64,000 nt of DNA from Liquidambar formosana. Taxonomy: Eukaryota; Streptophyta; Magnoliopsida; Saxifragales; Altingiaceae. Below are positions 61,991 through 64,000 of this stretch, one piece after another. Each line of letters opens with the position of its first letter. Positions within the stretch are counted from its first letter, which is position 1. The notes below the pieces were generated by a model that saw only the letters and a program-made list of their open reading frames with translations, did no database searches and was not told the DNA's origin. The position numbers were made by a program, and so were the translations under genes. Location of the stretch: contig CM077832.1 in the NCBI GenBank assembly GCA_039720395.1, forward strand, positions 25,755,607 to 25,819,606, given 5' to 3'.

Positions 61991-62182
61991 GTTTTGGGCT
62001 CCCTTCTGAAATCTCAAAACGCACAAAATGGCAGCGTTTTGGCTCCATTTACTCACCTGCACAGCAAGCGCCGTTTCCTTCTAACGGCAGATTCACAGCC
62101 CAAATCGTAGCCGTTCAACCCAAGCCTCCTCCACGTGTCACGAATCCTGCAGTAACTGCATGCTGCAGTTAAAGTAACAAAC
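61991..62182 (-). repeat. ~200-bp block shared with 44350-44552 (inverted)
   Basis: Inverse-orientation copy of the block upstream of the cohesin gene. It ends 142 bp before the ATG at 62324. No clean terminal repeats or target duplication seen. Confidence 0.85.
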
Positions 62183-62323
62183 TGCAGCAAATCCGAATCC
62201 CCCTTTAGGTTCATGAGGCAGCAAAACCCTAATCCAAACCATTAGCCACAGCAAAACCCTAGGCTTACCTTTGCTTTTTTAAACTACTTCCACCACATAC
62301 ACGCATCAACTCCTCTTTAGTTG

Positions 62324-62626
62324 ATGGCGCAAATGAGCGAAGAACTCCTTCAGTTGGAGCGCAAGAATCCCTCTTCTTCATCCATAGGTCTCTCTCTTTC
62401 TATATATATTGCTCTATTTTTTCTGGGTTTTCAGGCTATCACTCATATAATTTCTTACTGCTCTGTTTCTTTGTTCCGAGTGTGTGTATTTGTGGAATTG
62501 ATTATCTTTGTGTAAATATGTGCAGAATCCGCACTTCTATTTTGTAAAAATGACTCAATCTCTCAAACCAAGAAACCCCATCATGATGAAAAGCCCACCA
62601 GTACTACCCGGGTTCCCAGCAGCCAA
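62324..62626 (+). CDS. First two exons of an unidentified small protein (partial)
   Basis: Exon 1 (62324-62387) encodes MAQMSEELLQLERKNPSSSS and ends ATAG|GTCTCT. Exon 2 (62526-62626) follows acceptor TGTGCAG in phase and reads ESALLFCKNDSISQTKKPHH.. to RVPSSQ, with donor CAA|GTTACT. Together 55 codons, Ser/Lys-rich and likely disordered. The start ATG is preceded by leader-like DNA. No third exon was recognised before 64000, so the gene probably continues outside. The short pattern resembles my recollection of plant proteins in the NOPCHAP1 (C12orf45) family, where RVPxSQ leads into VLGKVKDFL; that is unverified. Confidence 0.6.
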
Positions 62627-63198
62627 GTTACTCTATTTTCATTGTATTCTCATTTTTTTTTCTTAGAGTAATGATGAATTCAAACTTTTGTTCTATTTTC
62701 TTTGTTTGATGGAAAATGTATTATGGGAAATTTATTTATTTAAATTTTTTATAAAGAAATTTAAGGTCTAGAGGATATTTGTTCTCTTAATTTCTGTTGT
62801 GTGATAAAATATTCATCGGCATAAATGGGGTGTAAAATTTTTAGTGGAAATGTTTTCTGTCAAAATAAAGTGGGGGATAATTGTAAACCCTCTTAGGTTC
62901 ACAAAGTCTTGACAGATTATAAAAATTGTAAGAAAGGGCACTGAAAGATAAAAAACGAATTTTGTAATAGTTTGTGAGATGGTTGTGAAGCTTTTCAGCC
63001 TAATCAGAAGGGGATGAAGATTTAAATCCTTTGGTGTAGTAATTTTCTCAAGGCTCTAGTTATTATTATTTGTTAATTATGGTGTCTACATGTTCAGGTA
63101 AGTGAAAATTTCATGCAACAATGATTCATCATTACCCCCTCGTTCTTTCTCACGAACCATCACCAATCATGGTTTTGTTTGTTTCCTTGGATTTTTTT

Positions 63199-63229
<31 letters not shown>

Positions 63230-63386
63230 TGGTATTGCAAAATACAAGATATATGAATAATTTCAAGCCTATTTGCTTGTGTTTTGAATGAGAGATTGGT
63301 TTTGGTAGTTTATAGGTGGTACCGGTGGGTTGGAGTTTGGGTAGTCTTAGATGATTAGATCCAACGGTCAATTCCCCTACCATAAC
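62627..63386. other. Intron or intergenic, no exon seen
   Basis: AT-rich; probably intron 2 of the gene at 62324 except for the homopolymer run. Confidence 0.4.
63192..63229. repeat. T9G29 homopolymer run
   Basis: Nine T then 29 consecutive G. It could form a G-quadruplex or be a length error in the assembly. Confidence 0.9.
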
Positions 63387-63389
63387 CCA

Positions 63390-63606
63390 CCCTTAGGTTG
63401 CCCAGTTGGTAAGGGTGAACTTGTGATTGTGTGATTAGGTGCATGGTCATGAGTTTGATTCCCTGTTAAGACAACCCAAGATTTAAGTGGGGGGCCGTGG
63501 CGATGGGTTACTGCGCTAGTCTCCTGAGAGGTTTAGGTTCCATGGGTAGGTCCAAAGGACCTTGCTGTGGCCTGTGGGATGGTTCCCCCATTTAAAAAAA
63601 AAAAAA
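63390..63606 (+). mobile_element. tRNA-derived SINE, longer copy
   Basis: A-box-like TTGCCCAGTTGGTAAGG and B-box-like GAGTTTGATTCCC, then the body shared with 53000-53181, then an A-tail at 63594-63606. Target duplication not clear. Confidence 0.75.
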
Positions 63607-64000
63607 CCCCTCCCATGTAACAAACGAAAAAAATAAAAAATAAAAAAAAAATGGAGAAAGAAAAAAAGAAAAGAATTAGATATTGGTTTGTGGTGTTTCT
63701 TTTTCTATTGGCGCCAAAAAGCAATCTCAATTAGTTTGTTGCCTAAAATTATGTTGAGGGCAGAGGATGTGCTTTCTAATTTGTTTCCTCTTATAAGTGC
63801 TTCTGCCTATTCTTCGTGTTGTCTTATGTTATTCGAGTTAAGAGCTGTAGGCATATGAATCTGAATCTCATTGTTCATGGTCACAATACTTAGAACTATT
63901 AATATATGATTTTTAATACTTTATATTCTTCATAGATGATGATCCATGTAGGATAAATTTTTGGGCAACTCCGATTTGATATATGACTTGTGAAGTGGCA
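63607..64000. other. A-rich then AT-rich flank, no gene seen
   Basis: A-rich patch at 63628-63676, then ordinary non-coding-looking sequence to the window end. Confidence 0.5.

Noticed and set aside
1..64000. CRISPR array, operon or phage-like system
   Set aside because: Repeats present are transposons, microsatellites and tandem duplications; intron-bearing genes show plant nuclear DNA.

Overview
The window is nuclear DNA from a flowering plant, most likely a dicot. Coding sequence is broken by GT-AG introns, most of the DNA is AT-rich and transposon-derived, and the recognisable genes match plant families. I cannot name the species. No CRISPR array, operon or other prokaryotic feature is present, and I found no new multi-gene system. 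What stands out is an unusually readable record of transposon insertion and gene decay.

Three loci look like genes. (1) 45091-52604 (+) is a 15-exon RAD21/SCC1-type cohesin subunit gene. It carries a tandem triplication of one exon whose middle copy has a stop codon, and a second internal duplication that shifts the frame. (2) 55461-58136 (-) is a two-exon thioredoxin-like Clot (TXNDC17-type) gene. Its intron appears to start with GC, and its active site reads WCPGC where the family has WCPDC. (3) 62324 onward (+) holds the first two exons of a small unidentified protein that probably continues past the window edge.

Layout. 1-14352 is a tandem array of three related units (A, B, C) carrying exons of one unidentified, decaying gene; units A and B also hold different later insertions, so each shows the other's empty sites. 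14372-15058 has a DEAD-box helicase relic and the 3' end of a LINE. 15480-16668 is a probable Gypsy LTR fragment. 18079-23839 is a complete but inactive Ty1/copia element. 25424-35942 is a PIF/Harbinger transposon (- strand) split by three large solo LTRs. 36857-37268 is a non-autonomous Helitron. 38190-43740 is a decayed L1-type LINE with an RNase H domain (- strand). 44350-52604 holds the cohesin gene and its leader. 53000-60680 holds a SINE, the Clot gene, a cysteine-synthase relic and (G)GGTTGGGT foldbacks. 60848-61712 is another solo LTR, and 61991-62626 is the last gene with its upstream block. A SINE and a 29-G run lie at the right end.

Six solo LTRs with exact 5-bp target duplications sit beside one LTR-bearing full-length element, so LTR-LTR recombination has been removing retrotransposons here. 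The genes do not form a pathway. The cohesin gene and the last gene share a ~200-bp upstream block in opposite orientation, which is the only regulatory link I can see between loci.
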